Both the position numbers and the translations under genes were made by a program. The notes beneath the pieces were generated by a model. That model had not been told where the DNA came from and did not search any database. It saw only the letters and a program-made list of their open reading frames with translations. Source: Albifimbria verrucaria (lineage: Eukaryota; Ascomycota; Sordariomycetes; Hypocreales; Stachybotryaceae). From it: a stretch of DNA of 64,000 bases. Position 1 is the stretch's first letter, and every line of letters begins with the position of its first letter. The DNA lies in assembly GCA_020081605.1 (NCBI GenBank), contig JAHREC010000018.1:4526001-4590000 (forward strand), given 5' to 3'. This document shows, piece after piece, positions 25,130 to 38,043 of this stretch.

Positions 25130-27091
25130 ATTTGTCATCTGGCAGGCAAGGATCTCCACCTTAGGAAACTGGTTCTCGAGCAGGGTAACCAGACGTTGGA
25201 GGTATGAACTTAATTCTCAACAGCCACTTGCGCCATACGGCCTTTTGCTCCACAAGGCGTCAAATCTAGGAGGGCTGTTGAGCACATCAGATTGCACACG
25301 TGGGAATGAACTGGTGGGACGGACAACAGGCGTTAAGTTATCGCGCATGTATAATCCTCTATAGTTGAAAAAATGAAATACCTTTTGCAGCGCGAGACTG
25401 TTTGAAGGGACGTGAAGGATGTGTCTTGCAGACGAGATCATGACGACCTCGGCCCATGCATAATGACGGCCATCTTGACGCTCTACAAGACCTGCGCGTA
25501 CCGATGGAATGCAGCTTTGGAGCGCAGGATGCAAGCCTCGACGTGTTCATGCGCTTCGCATTTTTTGGGACTTTGGTGTTCCCACCCTAGGCATATCGAT
25601 GACAACGCCCCCGGTGTGTGCTGCCTCTGTTCATGCTCGCGTTGTCCAGGTGGCAAATTCCTGCAAAGCGCGCGGGTGACGGCGGCAAGTACGCTCATGC
25701 AGTGAGATTTACAACACAACGGTTTCCTGCCAGACCTAGTCCGCGCCCCATCATGCACCAAGACAAAGGAATGCGAAGGAGAGGGGGAACGGGGAAAACT
25801 TGCCCTCGCTTGTCGCGCATGCGGGTCGGGCGACAATAAACAAGGCCCGGTAGCGCGCGCATTTGCGCACGTCCGGGGAGGGGTTTTCAATCCGGCGCTC
25901 GCGCTTCGCTTCCGCGCCCAGCATGTTGTTCCTTATGCAGCGCGACGCCGATGCAGATAATGCGGAAAGAGATGCGAGCAGGCCGGAGAAGGGAGGCCCG
26001 GGCGGACGCAGATCAAAGCTGCGGGCGAGCTGACAGGCACTTGGTGCACGTTAAATCACCGTTACAACGCTCGGAGGTGTCCCTAGACACGCCCAAGTAC
26101 AGGTACATCTGTGGGCTTGAGGCCATGGGAAAACATTATATCGCGAGGTACCTTTCACCTGCGGAGCGAATACTGGTAATCTTACGGTCCAACACTCTTT
26201 GCCCCTGTGTCATTCGTCCAACCTGGTGCTCCGGTGCAAGGGGGACTGATATCTGGATCCTATGCCTAGCTGTATGTTCGCTATGTCGAGACCCCCTCCA
26301 TCCCTCCCTTCCTGGAGGTGACGAACTGGGCAACATGCCTCCGGTACCGTAATCTCATAGGACCCACATGTTGGTCCCGACAGTTCGGCACCGCAATCCC
26401 AGGGTGGGCCCCTAGCCAGGATCAAGGCCAAGGGCAACATGGAGGGGGGAGGAAGATGTAAATGCGTCTGGAACATTATGCATCTGCCAATGACGTGGCA
26501 GCCCAGAGTAGTGAAGGATGGCCAGCTGCGCTCAGCCGTGTGCAAATCTTTTGCTAGAATGGAGCCGCCTCCCCATTTACAGTCTGTGTTCGTGACTGGT
26601 CATTTCTCATCTCCAACCACTACAATTAGCAAGGAGGGGTGGAGAAGGCCTGTTAGTGTTGCAAGGTATGTCTTCTCGTGAGGTCTTCCACCGCCAGGGG
26701 CTTCGTATCGTGCCCACGGCAGCCATCGAAGCTGACACATCTATCGAAATCTTGCTTGGTCTAGCTGTGCTAGCGTCATATATGTCATCCTAGACAGTTC
26801 AAGAACGCAACGAAATGAGTACAAACAGGGACTTGCGAGGATACCAAACAGGGGAGTGGGATAAACCGTCAGTGACAGCATCAGCATCGCCATGGTCGTG
26901 GTACAAGGCTGCGTCCAATCTAGTGCATTGGATTATGGCTTTCTCGTAATGCCGTTTAATGGAACCGACGTGTCGGTAATGTCAACTAAGCGACCACGCT
27001 GCAGGTGGCAATTGGCGCCCTTGTCGGTGAATAGTGCTGTTCCATCTGGGTCTTAAAAGGTCGGTGATCGAACAATAGCCTTGCCAAGTTC

Positions 27092-27119
27092 CCATGGCCA
27101 GCCATGGCCAACCATGACC
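27092..27119. repeat. Short tandem repeat, 10-base unit
   Basis: Two and a half copies of a CATGGCCAGC-like unit in direct order within non-coding DNA. Confidence 0.6.
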
Positions 27120-28697
27120 CTAGGCCTTAGCCCTTTCAAGGCAGAATCATACCTGGTCGCTCCAGAAGTGGGCGTTTGTTGTCTGTTTGATATTGACGAA
27201 CGATGAAGACATGGGGAGAATGCCAACTAGCCAATCAGTCCCAGTGCTTCGTACCATGGGGGCGGGTCAGCCTTCTGAGTTGAGCCCCCTCGTAACGTGT
27301 TGAATGACAAGCTTCTGTATTGATTGCCTCGCAATAGACCAGGATAATGTATCCTGGGCCTGACTGTGGAACACCTGGGCACCATGTTAGCTTTACTGTG
27401 TACATAAAACACTGAGGGGCAAGGGGGAGGAAAATAGGCCAGAACTGTCACTGGGTAACATGCTTGCTACATCGTCGACTTGAGCGTACACACACCAACC
27501 ACCAAAGCCTCATGATCAGGCGCAGCATAATGTAACCCACTAGTGCAAGAAGTGCTGGTCACAAGCACAGCGATTCTGGGGTTCTAAACCAGGGTGTTTC
27601 TACTGTCGCGCGTAAGCCATGTAAATGGCTCTTGACTGAACATTGAGCACCGTAACATTCGAAGAGTGGGGATGGGGCCTTCCCAGAGCCCGAGAATAGT
27701 CTCTATTGGATCCAGACAGATGGGTCAGACGACGCCAACAGGGTTGAAGGAACTAGGAGCCAACAGGGAACATAGGCGTAAGACAATCCATGCGACGCCA
27801 TGATGGGGATTGCAAGCAGGAATTGCGCTTCGAAGCTATATACGGTTAGCAAGCCAAGTCCTTACTGCTCAAATTGGTGCAACCCGCACAAAGGACTTGA
27901 GCAGTCATCAAGCGTCAAGGCCATTTGTGTCTCAATATATCCACGCTTCACACTCTGTAATCCCACTTGGCAGGGATGAAAGCCGAGCGCCACCCTCTTG
28001 GCTAGAATATGAATGTTTTATCAGCGCTACTATAGGTTGGCTACGAGTAAGCGAGGCTTCAACAGAAGTCACAAGTGGCTGGCTGCTATTTTGTTACTAC
28101 TATGGCGAAGAAGTAGAGGAACATGATGGGTTCCCATTGAACTGTCATCGTAGGACCTTGTTGGCCGATTGCTGTAAGAGCAACTGAGTGCAATCTGATC
28201 CACAAGTGCCATATTGCCTTTGAAGACAAACGGCTCCTTGGGGAAACCAGACCGCTTGCATCGGCTGCCGCAACCAACAAAAGAAACAATACTCCGAATG
28301 AGCGTAGATTGGCGCTGATTCTCATAGCCGAAGGATGGGCCATGGGTCCAGAACAACTCCCGGGCCCGATGCCACACTCAAGTCTCCAACGGAAGACGCA
28401 GGGTGAGTTGACGGTGCATGATTGTGTGTTGGGTAGTACCTATGCAAAGGAAGTGGTACCCTTGCTGAGGATTCATGACAACGCAGCGCAACTAAGCGAG
28501 CGCTCCCACATTTGTTCGATCAACAGCCCCGTGCCGCTGTGTATCGTGGGGGTGAGGGTGGCAGCCCGCATCATGCATGTTGGCATGATATGGAAACCGG
28601 GCCAAGGAGCAGCACTATGCGGTTGGCTGAAGAAGAAAATAATACCCGAGGGGTGCCAGCGGCCTTGCCCGCCCGGCCGAGTTGCATGGACTTTGGG

Positions 28698-28729
28698 ATG
28701 GGCAGGGCAGGGTAGGGCAGGGCAGGGCG
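28698..28729. repeat. (GGGCA)n pentanucleotide array
   Basis: Six GGGCA units with one GGGTA variant. G-rich on the plus strand, in non-coding DNA. Confidence 0.8.
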
Positions 28730-29224
28730 TAGATGTGCGCCAACCTGCCGATGATGTTGGTCCGCGGCTCTCTTCTAGGCATGTCGAAAGCTTTACGTCA
28801 GACACCGTAGCCAGAGGCCTCGGTGGAGAGCTACGGCCGCATGCAGCCACATCTTGGAATTTGAGTGGAGGCGAGTGAAACGAGGTAGGCGCGAGAGGCT
28901 GTGTGTTTCACAACAGGCGAAGCATGCAGGAGTGGAAAATGGCCGGGCTGGAGATATGGTAGCGAGGGTGGAGTACCCAGGCACTGCCTTTACTGCCTTT
29001 CCAGATCCAGCCCAGCACTTCCCGAATAAAAAGGAAAAGAATACGGATAAGCAGGCAGTTGTGTGGTACTATGTAAGAAGGTGCCAGGGTGGGAAGGATG
29101 GGAGATGGGATGGGATGGATGGGGTGCCTGCCTGCCTTGTTGGCCACCAGAAACGGCAACGACAGGCCTTCAGCCAGGAGCCCTTACATTTTAGTTACCC
29201 AGGTTGGCGGAGCAGCCCCACCCC

Positions 29225-29290
29225 TGGGATACGTACAGAGGTATCGAGGTAGGTACCTCCCTCCTACCTAGGTCCAGGGCAGGTAGGGGA
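29225..29290. repeat. Cluster of TAGGTACC-type palindromic motifs
   Basis: Includes GAGGTAGGTACCTCC, CCTACCTAGGTCC and CAGGTAGGGG within 65 bases. The same GGTAGGTACC vocabulary recurs in many non-coding parts of the window (near 630, 29630, 31580, 37710, 42835, 49110 and 59265). Confidence 0.7.
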
Positions 29291-31555
29291 TACATGCAAG
29301 CACAGAGCCGAAAAGCAGAGGCCGCGAGAAGCGATCAGTAGTATGAATTAGGACTTACAAACATGCCGGTTAGATTCTATATAAACATGAATACAATCTA
29401 GATCAAGATGTGACGACTGGCCTCACAACACTGCGTTAGTGCTACGCTATCAATCAAATACTCAGATGATACTATTCCTATAAACGCCCCTCCTTCTTGC
29501 ACACCGCTTGACATGTGAGGTACAATAGGCATTTTGCTTTTGTAATGGCAGGGTCGGAGTCGTGCCCGAGCGAGTACCTCTTCCCCATATTTGCTAACCC
29601 TACAGTACCTGTATTCTTATTTGCTCCATGGTACCTACTTAGGTAGGTACCTTACAGCAGCACCTGGTGGGTGTTTCTGTTTCTTGACCACTTGGCGTCG
29701 CGCCTCCACATCATTGGGTCGTTGGGAAGCGTTGAATACTTCTCCATCCATCGCACATATCAGCCAAAGCCCACACCACCCGTGTCCTCTTTGTGCGACG
29801 CGCCGCATTGTTCTCTCTTTAATATCGGCTCCCGCCAACATCACAAGCAGATGAATGCATGCAACCCGTTCGGGAATGGTGGATACTCTCTGCATTGAGC
29901 GCCTAGGCTAGGTTGTGCAACGTCACAGCTGATGCTGCACGACCTATTGCCGCCCGAGCGCCATCGAGTGATGGCTGGGACACTAGATCTGTGATGCGGT
30001 ACGCGAAGGAGCGCCGTCGATTGCCAGGCCGCAGATTCGGACGCGACAGCTGCAGCTCAAGTGGTGTGGTGTGCGGCATGGGTCAATGGTGTGGTGTGAT
30101 GTGGTCCCCTTCGGCCTCATTATGTGCGGCCAGACGCTGCGCGTCGTCCAGCTAACCACGACCTGGCCAGCAGGACACAAAGCCTCAATATCATAGACGC
30201 CCACCGTTGGGGCGGCTGAGAACATCTCCGCGCCACGTCAATTCCACTTGGCTGTGACCGAGCGCATTGAGAAAGGAAGCCTTTGCAGCATGCACTCACT
30301 TCGTGTCGTCGGATTGCTCACGTCCACGTGCCTAGGACCGACGACGTACATAGCCTTGTGCCAACACATGATACTTCTCCAACTCCGTGAGCGGGTACGT
30401 TGGATAACTAGACTTTTCCCGTCTTAGCATTTCGCAAGGGGTCTGGGCCGGTGGACATCGTTCGCCCAAACGCGGTTGTTCAGCCGAAGCGGCAACAGCT
30501 TTTCCTGCTCCAAGATATTCGTCTTGGAATGCTGAGCTGTTTCTCGATGGGTGTTGGTGGCATCCCGCATACGCATACGCATCCCGCCATCTGCTACCAG
30601 ACCTCCGGATTTCACACACACCACCGTCCCCAAGAGCTGGAGACGGGTTCAACCGCTACTACACCACAAGGCTGGCGCCGACTTAATCGCTCCTAAGACC
30701 ATGTTGTCTTGTGGATAGAGTTGCGCCGCGCTGCACGAGGACATTGGTAGCCCAGATGAGGCGCACTGCCTCGGGACACCCCACCCGCCAATGTCAGGCA
30801 TGGGTTTCTATAGCCCTTTGGTGATGTAAGTATCTTGTACTTGGGGTAGACGCTAGACGTCACTTCCGCCCAAGACCCGACTAGGCGGATTTAAGAACGG
30901 GTGTTGACACGGGGTAGCGGGAAGCCCGCTTCATGAACAGGGCTGGTGGCTGGCCGGCAGCCATTCAAGAGGAGCGGGCACTAGGGGATCCGGTGTTTGG
31001 GGCACTATTTCATGGAGGTTGCAGGGATTAAGCTTGTGAAGGGGGTTGAGTGCATCATCTTGAAGAGCTTGCAGCGAGAGTCGAGACAATAGGTTGCCGG
31101 GGAGGTTTTTCTGGAAAGATGAGTGTATGCTGTTTGAGGTCCGAATGGGGGTTTCAACCATCGAGGCGACGCGTTGCTCACGCGCGGTGCTGTTGTGTGT
31201 AGCCAGGTTCAACGTCATGACGGACGGTCTTCAACGTTGCCGCAGTTGGACGAAACCACAGATACGAGTCCAAACCGCCATAGCCATAGCCATGACAGGG
31301 TCAGGGCCGAGCCGGGGTTTCATCAGGCACTGCCAGTGTTTACCTTGCGAGGTGTCCAGGGGCCCTTAACCTGTGAGTTCCGAAGAATGGGATAAAACCC
31401 TGTCTGATGACCATCAGTGCGCTCCATGTGCGGCAACTGGCAAATGCAAGGACGGACTAACATCCGTTCACTGAAACAGGACAAGCCATAATAAGGCGTG
31501 TTGTTGTTGGCTTGTACCTGCAGTTGGATGTAAGAAATGGGCCTTGGTCAGCCTG

Positions 31556-31612
31556 GAAGGTACCGTAGCGTACAGAGTAGGTAGGTACCTCAGTACCTGG
31601 AATGGTGATGGC
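31556..31612. repeat. Cluster of TAGGTAGGTACC motifs
   Basis: AAGGTACCGTAGCG, GAGTAGGTAGGTACCTCAG and GTACCTGG follow each other in 55 bases. Related TACCTGCCT repeats lie at 31925-31970. Confidence 0.7.
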
Positions 31613-33112
31613 TCGCAGCTGGTCCGGAGCCAGACAGGTACCGCGGCCAGCCGTGGACTTTGACGATACAAAGCCTCCGTCTCGGAGTGCTGGGATCCTC
31701 CATTGCATGCCCGACCGTCACCGTACCTGGGGGCGACTTCTGGTCTGATCAACCATGGGTTTCGGTCCTCGGGTACTTCCATACCTCCATGCAGGTCGCC
31801 GGTGCCAACAGCGCCCCTTAGCGTCGAGTAGAGCCCTGTACACTGCTCCGAGCCTGGACAGTGGAGAGCCAGCCAACGAACTGGCGCCTGAGGAACCTAT
31901 ACTTGCTGCAGGTCCGATAGCCAGAAGTACCTGCCTTACCTGCCTTACCTGCGCTACCCGTACCTACCACGCTAGCACCTGGCACAAAGGGAAACCAAGA
32001 GGGAGAGTTGACGGGGTACAGGTACCTTGCCTGGGACGGCTGACCCTGCACCAGGAAGTACATGTACCCGGCCTTACCTTATGGGCGCTGTGAACACCAC
32101 GCATCGAGCATCTCGCCCCTAATCATAAGAGCCGCCATCCCCAGGCGCTTCTGGACATTGCTGCTTCCTCAACCTCGCCCAGCCAGGTGGACTTTCGACC
32201 CCTTCGTTTTTGCCCTGTTTGATAATTATCCCGGTCCTCGACTGCCAGTCGTTGGACTCGACCACAATCGCTTGAATTTTCCAAGGTCCCTTTTAGCTGC
32301 AGGCTGACTCGACGGAAAGAGCCATCCTCCCTCTTGTTTCCCTTCCAGGAAGGAAGGACGGAGAAAAAAAACATCAACGTCCTCCCAAGGCATCGCTTAA
32401 CTCAAGCGCGGCCTCTCACGAAGCTGCTCCGTACCACCTCGCCTGTATCACTACATACACCACGAGCCTGCCCACTCTCTGTAAGTGTTTCCTCTTCATT
32501 GCCAACCTCAATCATCCCCTACCAGCCCCACCGTGTCCTGTCGTGTGGCGTGTGTCTATGCTGGCCTGCCATCTCATCAGCTCCAAGATGAAGCCTTGGG
32601 CATTGGCCATGCTGCAGAGTGCAGCTCCGTACAACGGTTCCGCTGTCCAATTGCTCCTCGCGCTCATCCTTGCCGCTGATCTGAATCCTCTGCCCGTACG
32701 AAGCCCGCTGGTATTCTTGCATAGCCGCTCCCGGGGTCCACTCCGTTTCTGTCGCGCTCTCAACCCTCGTCTCATAAAAGGCTGGCTGGCGTCCGGACAA
32801 GACAAACTCTCTTTGTACACGTGGAAACGTCTTCCTTCCAGTCGACAAGCTTCTCGCCAGTCCTGCGTGCATCCCCTTCCCATCGCGGTTGCGCTAATCA
32901 CGACAGTAGGTGTGCTGTCGCAAAGCTCGGTGAGCTCGTCTCATCCATTTCTCCCAAGCCCGTCGCAGCTCCGAGCTGCACAGCTCTCGACTCTGGTCTT
33001 TGCTCGGCCGTCGCTACAAGGACCTACAGCTGTTTGTGGATTGAGCTCCCAGGTCTACGACCTGACCTTTAGCCTGGGCAGGTTGCTCACGACTACCTGA
33101 CCTCTTGTCCTC

Positions 33113-34443
33113 ATGGTCGCCATGTCTCAGCACAGGTACTGTCTCACGTCCCTTTCATTATTTCTATCACCTCATTGATTGGTCATCTACAAAATCTCCG
33201 TTTGTTCACAAACTAACTCTTTTGATCCCAAGTGACTCCACGGAAAGGTATTTGGAGGATGGGTTTTGGCAACATGGCCGCTTCTACGGCTCCTGGAGAC
33301 CTGGGAAATACCACTTCCCCATTGACTCGGTACAGTCTGATTCTCACTCACCTGATCCCGACCAGAACAAGAACTGACACCCTTGGTATAGGAGGAGCTG
33401 AACAGACTAGACATTTTTCATAAATTCTTTTTAGTGGCTCGTCACGAAAAGGCTTATACTTACCCGCTGAGTACTGGCACCGACGATCCGCCAAAAATTC
33501 TAGACTTAGGCACAGGAACAGGCATATGGGCCATCAATGTTGCTGAAGAGTATGTTCTTATGACCTCGCAATCCTAGCTTGTACTGGGCTTACCATCTAT
33601 CAGATTCGCTCCTGGGGCAGAAATTATGGCTGTTGATCTCAATCAGATCCAGCCTCATTTGTGAGCACCTTTTCCACCACAAATCTTACGTTTGCTCACC
33701 GTCAACAGAATCCCCGGGGTATGACGACTAAACAGTTCGATATTGAAGATGTTTCATGGGAACCTCTCCTAAAAGACTGTGATTTGATCCATATGAGACT
33801 GTTATATGGCAGTATCCAGACAGATCTATGGCCACAAATCTACCGTAAAGCTTTCGAGTAAGCAAAAAACCCCAAGTGCATTGCTTCTAACTAAAAGCGT
33901 GCTAGGCATCTCGCACCGGGCCGTGGCTATGTCGAGCATGTTGAGATTGACTGGACGCCTCATTGGGACGGCGATGAACTTCCACCCCGTTCAGCCTTGA
34001 GGGAATGGACCGAGCTATTCTTTACTGGCATGGATCAATACAATCGTCGTGCTAGGGTCATTCCTAACGAGACCAAACGCTTAATGGAGGGGGCCGGCTT
34101 GGTCGACTTCAAAGAAGAGGTCATAAAGTGCTACGTCAATCCCTGGTCTCGTGATAGACACGAACGCGAAATGGCTAGGTGGTACAACCTTGGCTTCTGC
34201 CACAGCGTGGAGGCCATGAGCTTTATGCCACTCATCGAGAATATAGGCATGACCTTCGACCAGGTACGGGATCTTTGTGCCAGAGTGAAAAGGAGGTTTG
34301 CGTTCTCCGCTATCACGCTTATGTTACTATGTGAGTTATCACTTTACATGATATTTCCCAGTTGCCCATGGCGATGTGATGAGAACTAATTTGAGCACAG
34401 ATATGTTTGGACTGCCAAAAGGCCAGACAATAGACCGCAATAG
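33113..34443 (+). CDS. LaeA/UMTA-like SAM-dependent methyltransferase
   Basis: Class I methyltransferase resembling LaeA, the velvet-complex regulator of fungal secondary metabolism, and its many UMTA/TAM-domain paralogues. About 317 residues in seven exons. SAM motif I reads [18 protein letters not shown], followed by the acidic-strand motif [11 protein letters not shown] and the later LaeA-family blocks [28 protein letters not shown] and YVWTAKRP at the end. Introns: 33136-33232, 33330-33391, 33550-33603, 33661-33708, 33858-33905 and 34331-34400, each with a donor and branch site. Start 33113 gives a short exon that splices in frame into the conserved region; 33122 is an alternative. One base is missing around 33708-33715, and another near 34293 (KREV expected). 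It looks like a LaeA-like paralogue, not LaeA itself. Substrate unknown. Confidence 0.85.
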
Positions 34444-36590
34444 CCGCGTCTTAGCTACTGTCGTTTCCAATGGGCGGTGATGCCGGGATCACTGAGACAG
34501 TTATGCAATATCTTTGCCAGTCGGCAATACGATGCCCCGGCATCATTACGGGCCACCGAGCCAAAGGTGGCCCAAAAATAATTCAAAACATGTCTACAGC
34601 AGGTTGACGGGCCATTCAAACGACAGTTACATTCTCCTACGCTCGCAGATATTCGAGTTAGGTTAGGATGAAGAGTCGGCGTACCACGTTAAGCATGTGG
34701 TGGATAGGCCAGTATGGTAGGGACCAGGACTACATTTACTAGCTTCTCTTGAAGCGTGGGGTTTCCAAGTTAGATGCACAATTATTGAATCCTAGGCATC
34801 TATTGGTTGATGGGTCCTTTCAATGCTGTTGGTTGCACAAGGCAGGGGGCACTGTATCACTCGGAGATCTGCACTGTTATCCAAGCGACGGAGACTGTAC
34901 TACCTGGCTCTGGCTACTGCATATTTCATTTAAGGCGCTGTAGGATGGGCGTGTCAAGATGTCGGCGGGTGTCAAATTGTCGAGGTCTTTCAGAGCGGAG
35001 TGGGTGTTTTGGCTGCTGGGCAGTCACCCGACCAGCACGGTCTGGTTCCGTGGTTGCAGATGAGATGGCCAACAGGAACGGCCGCACAACCAACAACTGC
35101 TACTCACGCCTCGGGAGATCGCGGCGCAAGGCTTCATCATAATACGACGGCCTGCATTGGGGTAGTTCAATGCAATATTGACTATCATGGAACTGTTGGC
35201 TGTAGTAACTTGTTAATATAGACTCGCATCAATGCTTTCAGACTCTGCATCAAGTTTACGGATAAGGACGTATGGCTTTGCCGGAGAGAAAGGGGCTTTG
35301 TAAACTCTCCACTCTTCCAATCTAGATTACTCTCATCTCTCATGCAAAAGGTGTGTGTGACTTGGCCGACCTTTTTTCCTTTCTTTTTCTTTTTATTCCC
35401 CGTGAGGCAGGAGGCTGCACCCCTAGGTCGCTAGCTCAAGATTGTTGCATTGTATTGAATTGTGTCGAGGGCACCCGTGGTGGGCACTGCAGCTCTCCAA
35501 GCTGTACTGTATGATGTTGGTTGTTGGCCCACGTCTTACACGCCGCAAATGGCCAACCTGCATGGTGTTATCGTATGGTGCGGCCCGGCCACAATGCGCG
35601 TCCCGTCGACAACGAACTTTCGCCCTGCGCCTCACTTGATCAACAGTCCAGTCGAGGGCGAGAACGCATGCTCCATTCGACTCGACTTGCGTTTTAAAGT
35701 GATTGATCACGCCGCTACTGGAGGCCGCCTTCGGCATGGGCTCTCCGCTACAAGCCCCCTCCCCCTGCTGACCGTTCCGCAGACCGGTCTCCTTCTCCGT
35801 GCCACTTCATCGTGGAGGAGTGGCTCTTGTTATTTCCACCACTCTGGTAGGTGGCATGGGCTGGATGCCCGGGTCAAAGTGGCGAGGCTGAACAAGGCCA
35901 CCCTTGCATGTGTGGAGAGATCTGTCGCATGGTGTTTCCAGCTACGAGCTTTCTTGACCGTTTGAAATGAGTAAGTCCGGGGTTGTTGCTACCGCCCCAT
36001 CCACTGGGCCACGAACGGCGGGCTCGTTCCTGTCACGGGTTACTTCTTATCACGTTTCTTTTGTTGATACACAATACGGATGGGGTGATGGCGGCCTGGG
36101 TCAGTACCTCTGCAACAATTGTAAGAGAATAGGGGCCAAGTACTCAAGAGCCACACCCTGGCCTCATCCAACACCTTGGCAACATGCACGATAGCTGGTC
36201 CGGAGATTAGGAGAGGGAGACCGGTCAGAAAAGCAAGCACGATATCTTCTCACGTGGAAAAATATGGGTCAGGAGCTGTAGGATGCTGTGGTATTACTTG
36301 TCGGTAGCTTTGCTCACCGCAGCGTGCGTCTGATGTACAGGTTATACAAAGGAAAAGAATTGCTCCTGGCGATACACTATGAGCGCCGAGGTAAAAACTC
36401 AAGGCTCACTGTCGCCTCCAAGCCATCAAGGACAGCGACGACGGACCCAAAGTCATGAACAGTTATCCACCGGCTCGGCTGGCCTGTCTAGATCATATCC
36501 CACCGTCTAATTTAGATCGTCTCCGTTTTCTTCCCCGCTTGATGCTCCCCAATACTGCTGAGTCACGAGTGACCGGCGTGGTTCAAGCGC
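34444..36590. other. Intergenic region downstream of the methyltransferase gene
   Basis: No biosynthetic or transporter gene follows the LaeA-like gene. Frames are short and unconvincing. The right end is the 3' side of ATP20. Confidence 0.55.
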
Positions 36591-37312
36591 TTAGTGGTGA
36601 GAGCCGACCTCGCCGTGGTAGCCAACCAGCTTGAAACGGCCGATCATCTCGCCAACGGTGAAGAAACCCAGGCACTCGGCCAGGACAACACCGCCAGTTG
36701 CGAGCTGGGCAGTGCTGAGACCGCGGATAGACTGGATGAGGTTCTGGCTCGATCGGATGATGCTTCGGTTCTGGACGGACTGCCACAGGTTCTGGTAGAA
36801 GCCCTGGAAGGTGGAGGCAGAACTGTCGAACGGGTTAGATACATCCATGATCACGCTCGAATATAGAAGAAGATGGGGAGGCTTACGGCACGCTGATCTT
36901 CTGGCCCTGAGCGACAAGCTTGCCCAGCTCAAGGGCAACCTTAGAGTAGTAGACAACCTGGGGGTTTGGCCTGGCCTTCAAGTCAGTCACGGAACACGCG
37001 TACACGGTTGCCCGCTCTTCACGCGGATGGATCGAACGTACGCTCAACGAAGCCGACGGCACGGCCGACGGGACCACCGACCTTGCCAAGGGCGCTGGTG
37101 ACGCCCTTAGCAGCGCCGGCAATGGCAGGACCGGCAGCGCTGGTGACGCGCGACAAACCCTCCTGAGCCTTGGCCTGGTACTCCTTGGTCTTAGCGGCGG
37201 CATCCTTAGCAGCCTCGGTGGCCTTCTGAGAGGTGGTGCTCTCGAATCGGCGGCCGGCCATGCGCAGGGCCGAGGAGCGCAGCATGGGGCGGGCGAGGGA
37301 CAGGGCAGCCAT
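36591..37312 (-). CDS. ATP20: Mitochondrial ATP synthase subunit g
   Basis: Membrane-embedded subunit g of F1Fo-ATP synthase, needed for dimer formation and cristae shape. 195 residues: a presequence-like N-terminus (MAALSLARPMLRSSALRMAG), an Ala/Lys-rich helical region, then GPVGRAVGFVER, VVYYSKVALELGKLVAQGQK and STFQGFYQNLWQS. The C-terminal transmembrane helix reads GGVVLAECLGFFTVGEMIGRF and contains the GxxxG-type dimer motif region. Introns are 36971-37041 and 36833-36896. The reading frame requires one extra C in the CCCCC run at about 36959-36963, after which the splice joins to VERQTPQVVYY. The start at 37312 is the first ATG of the targeting sequence; upstream in-frame codons lack an ATG and look like leader. 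Confidence 0.92.
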
Positions 37313-38043
37313 TGCGGAGGATGGTTCGGTCAAAGAGTCGGCGGATGAGGTGGAGAGGCGATTGGACGTGTCCCGGCAGGCGCTGGAGCGATGATGGCGG
37401 CCGTCAATGGATGGGAGGTGGAGGGTCGAAGGGATGGGAGAGCAGAATCTGGCTTGGTCGTCGGTCGTCGTCTGAGGGAGAAAAAGCTCGGGAGAATTCG
37501 CGCGCTGTGGTTGGAGCCCATCGGCGACGGATGGGGCGCTAGGCCGTTTTGGGGCAGACTGCACTCATCATCCAACCACAGCTCTGGAAGCTCTTGTTTG
37601 CACTTTGAATTGGGTACCTGCGCTTTGTATTTTGTACTAACCAAGGTACCAGGTACTACGTCCTCTGTGCCTACTAACAGCATGTTCCTCCTGCCTCTAG
37701 AGTGATAGCGATACCTTAGGTAGGTCGCTCCCTACTGCACCTGCTAAGAGAAAATAATGTACTTTGCTTTACCTGGCCATGGCCTACCCATTCATGTACC
37801 TTGTTACTAGGATGAATTTCTCATGCTCACATAAAACCAATTCGCCAGGCAACTTGAGCCCCCAACTGACAAAATGCTCCTCATAATCACATTGTCATGG
37901 CCGATCGTTGCCTCACGTTAGTCGTGACAGGTATATATACTGGTCCATCGCCTGGGCTGCGCGCCTTGTTGATGGGCGAAATCTCTATCCCTCAAGCCCG
38001 TACCCTTGTTCTCACGTTCTCACACCTCCAACCCTCATCAAGT
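37313..38043. other. Intergenic region upstream of ATP20
   Basis: Contains the ATP20 promoter and several GGTACC/ACCTTAGGTAGG motifs between 37610 and 37720. The LAD1 3' end is at the right edge. No gene seen. Confidence 0.55.

Larger units (their letters stand above)
25130..33112. other. 8 kb stretch without recognisable genes
   Basis: No frame over this stretch shows a known domain, and the longer ones (for example 28309-28878) are low-complexity. It contains clusters of GGTACC-type motifs (listed separately), short tandem repeats, and a pyrimidine-rich leader region from about 32290 to 33110 before the methyltransferase gene. Confidence 0.5.

Noticed and set aside
28309..28878. 189-codon plus-strand frame in the gene desert
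   Set aside because: Irregular composition, includes the GGGCA repeat, no domain and no homologue known to me.
25130..33112. Secondary-metabolite cluster around the LaeA-like gene
   Set aside because: No adenylation, ketosynthase, terpene synthase, P450 or transporter motif found on either side.
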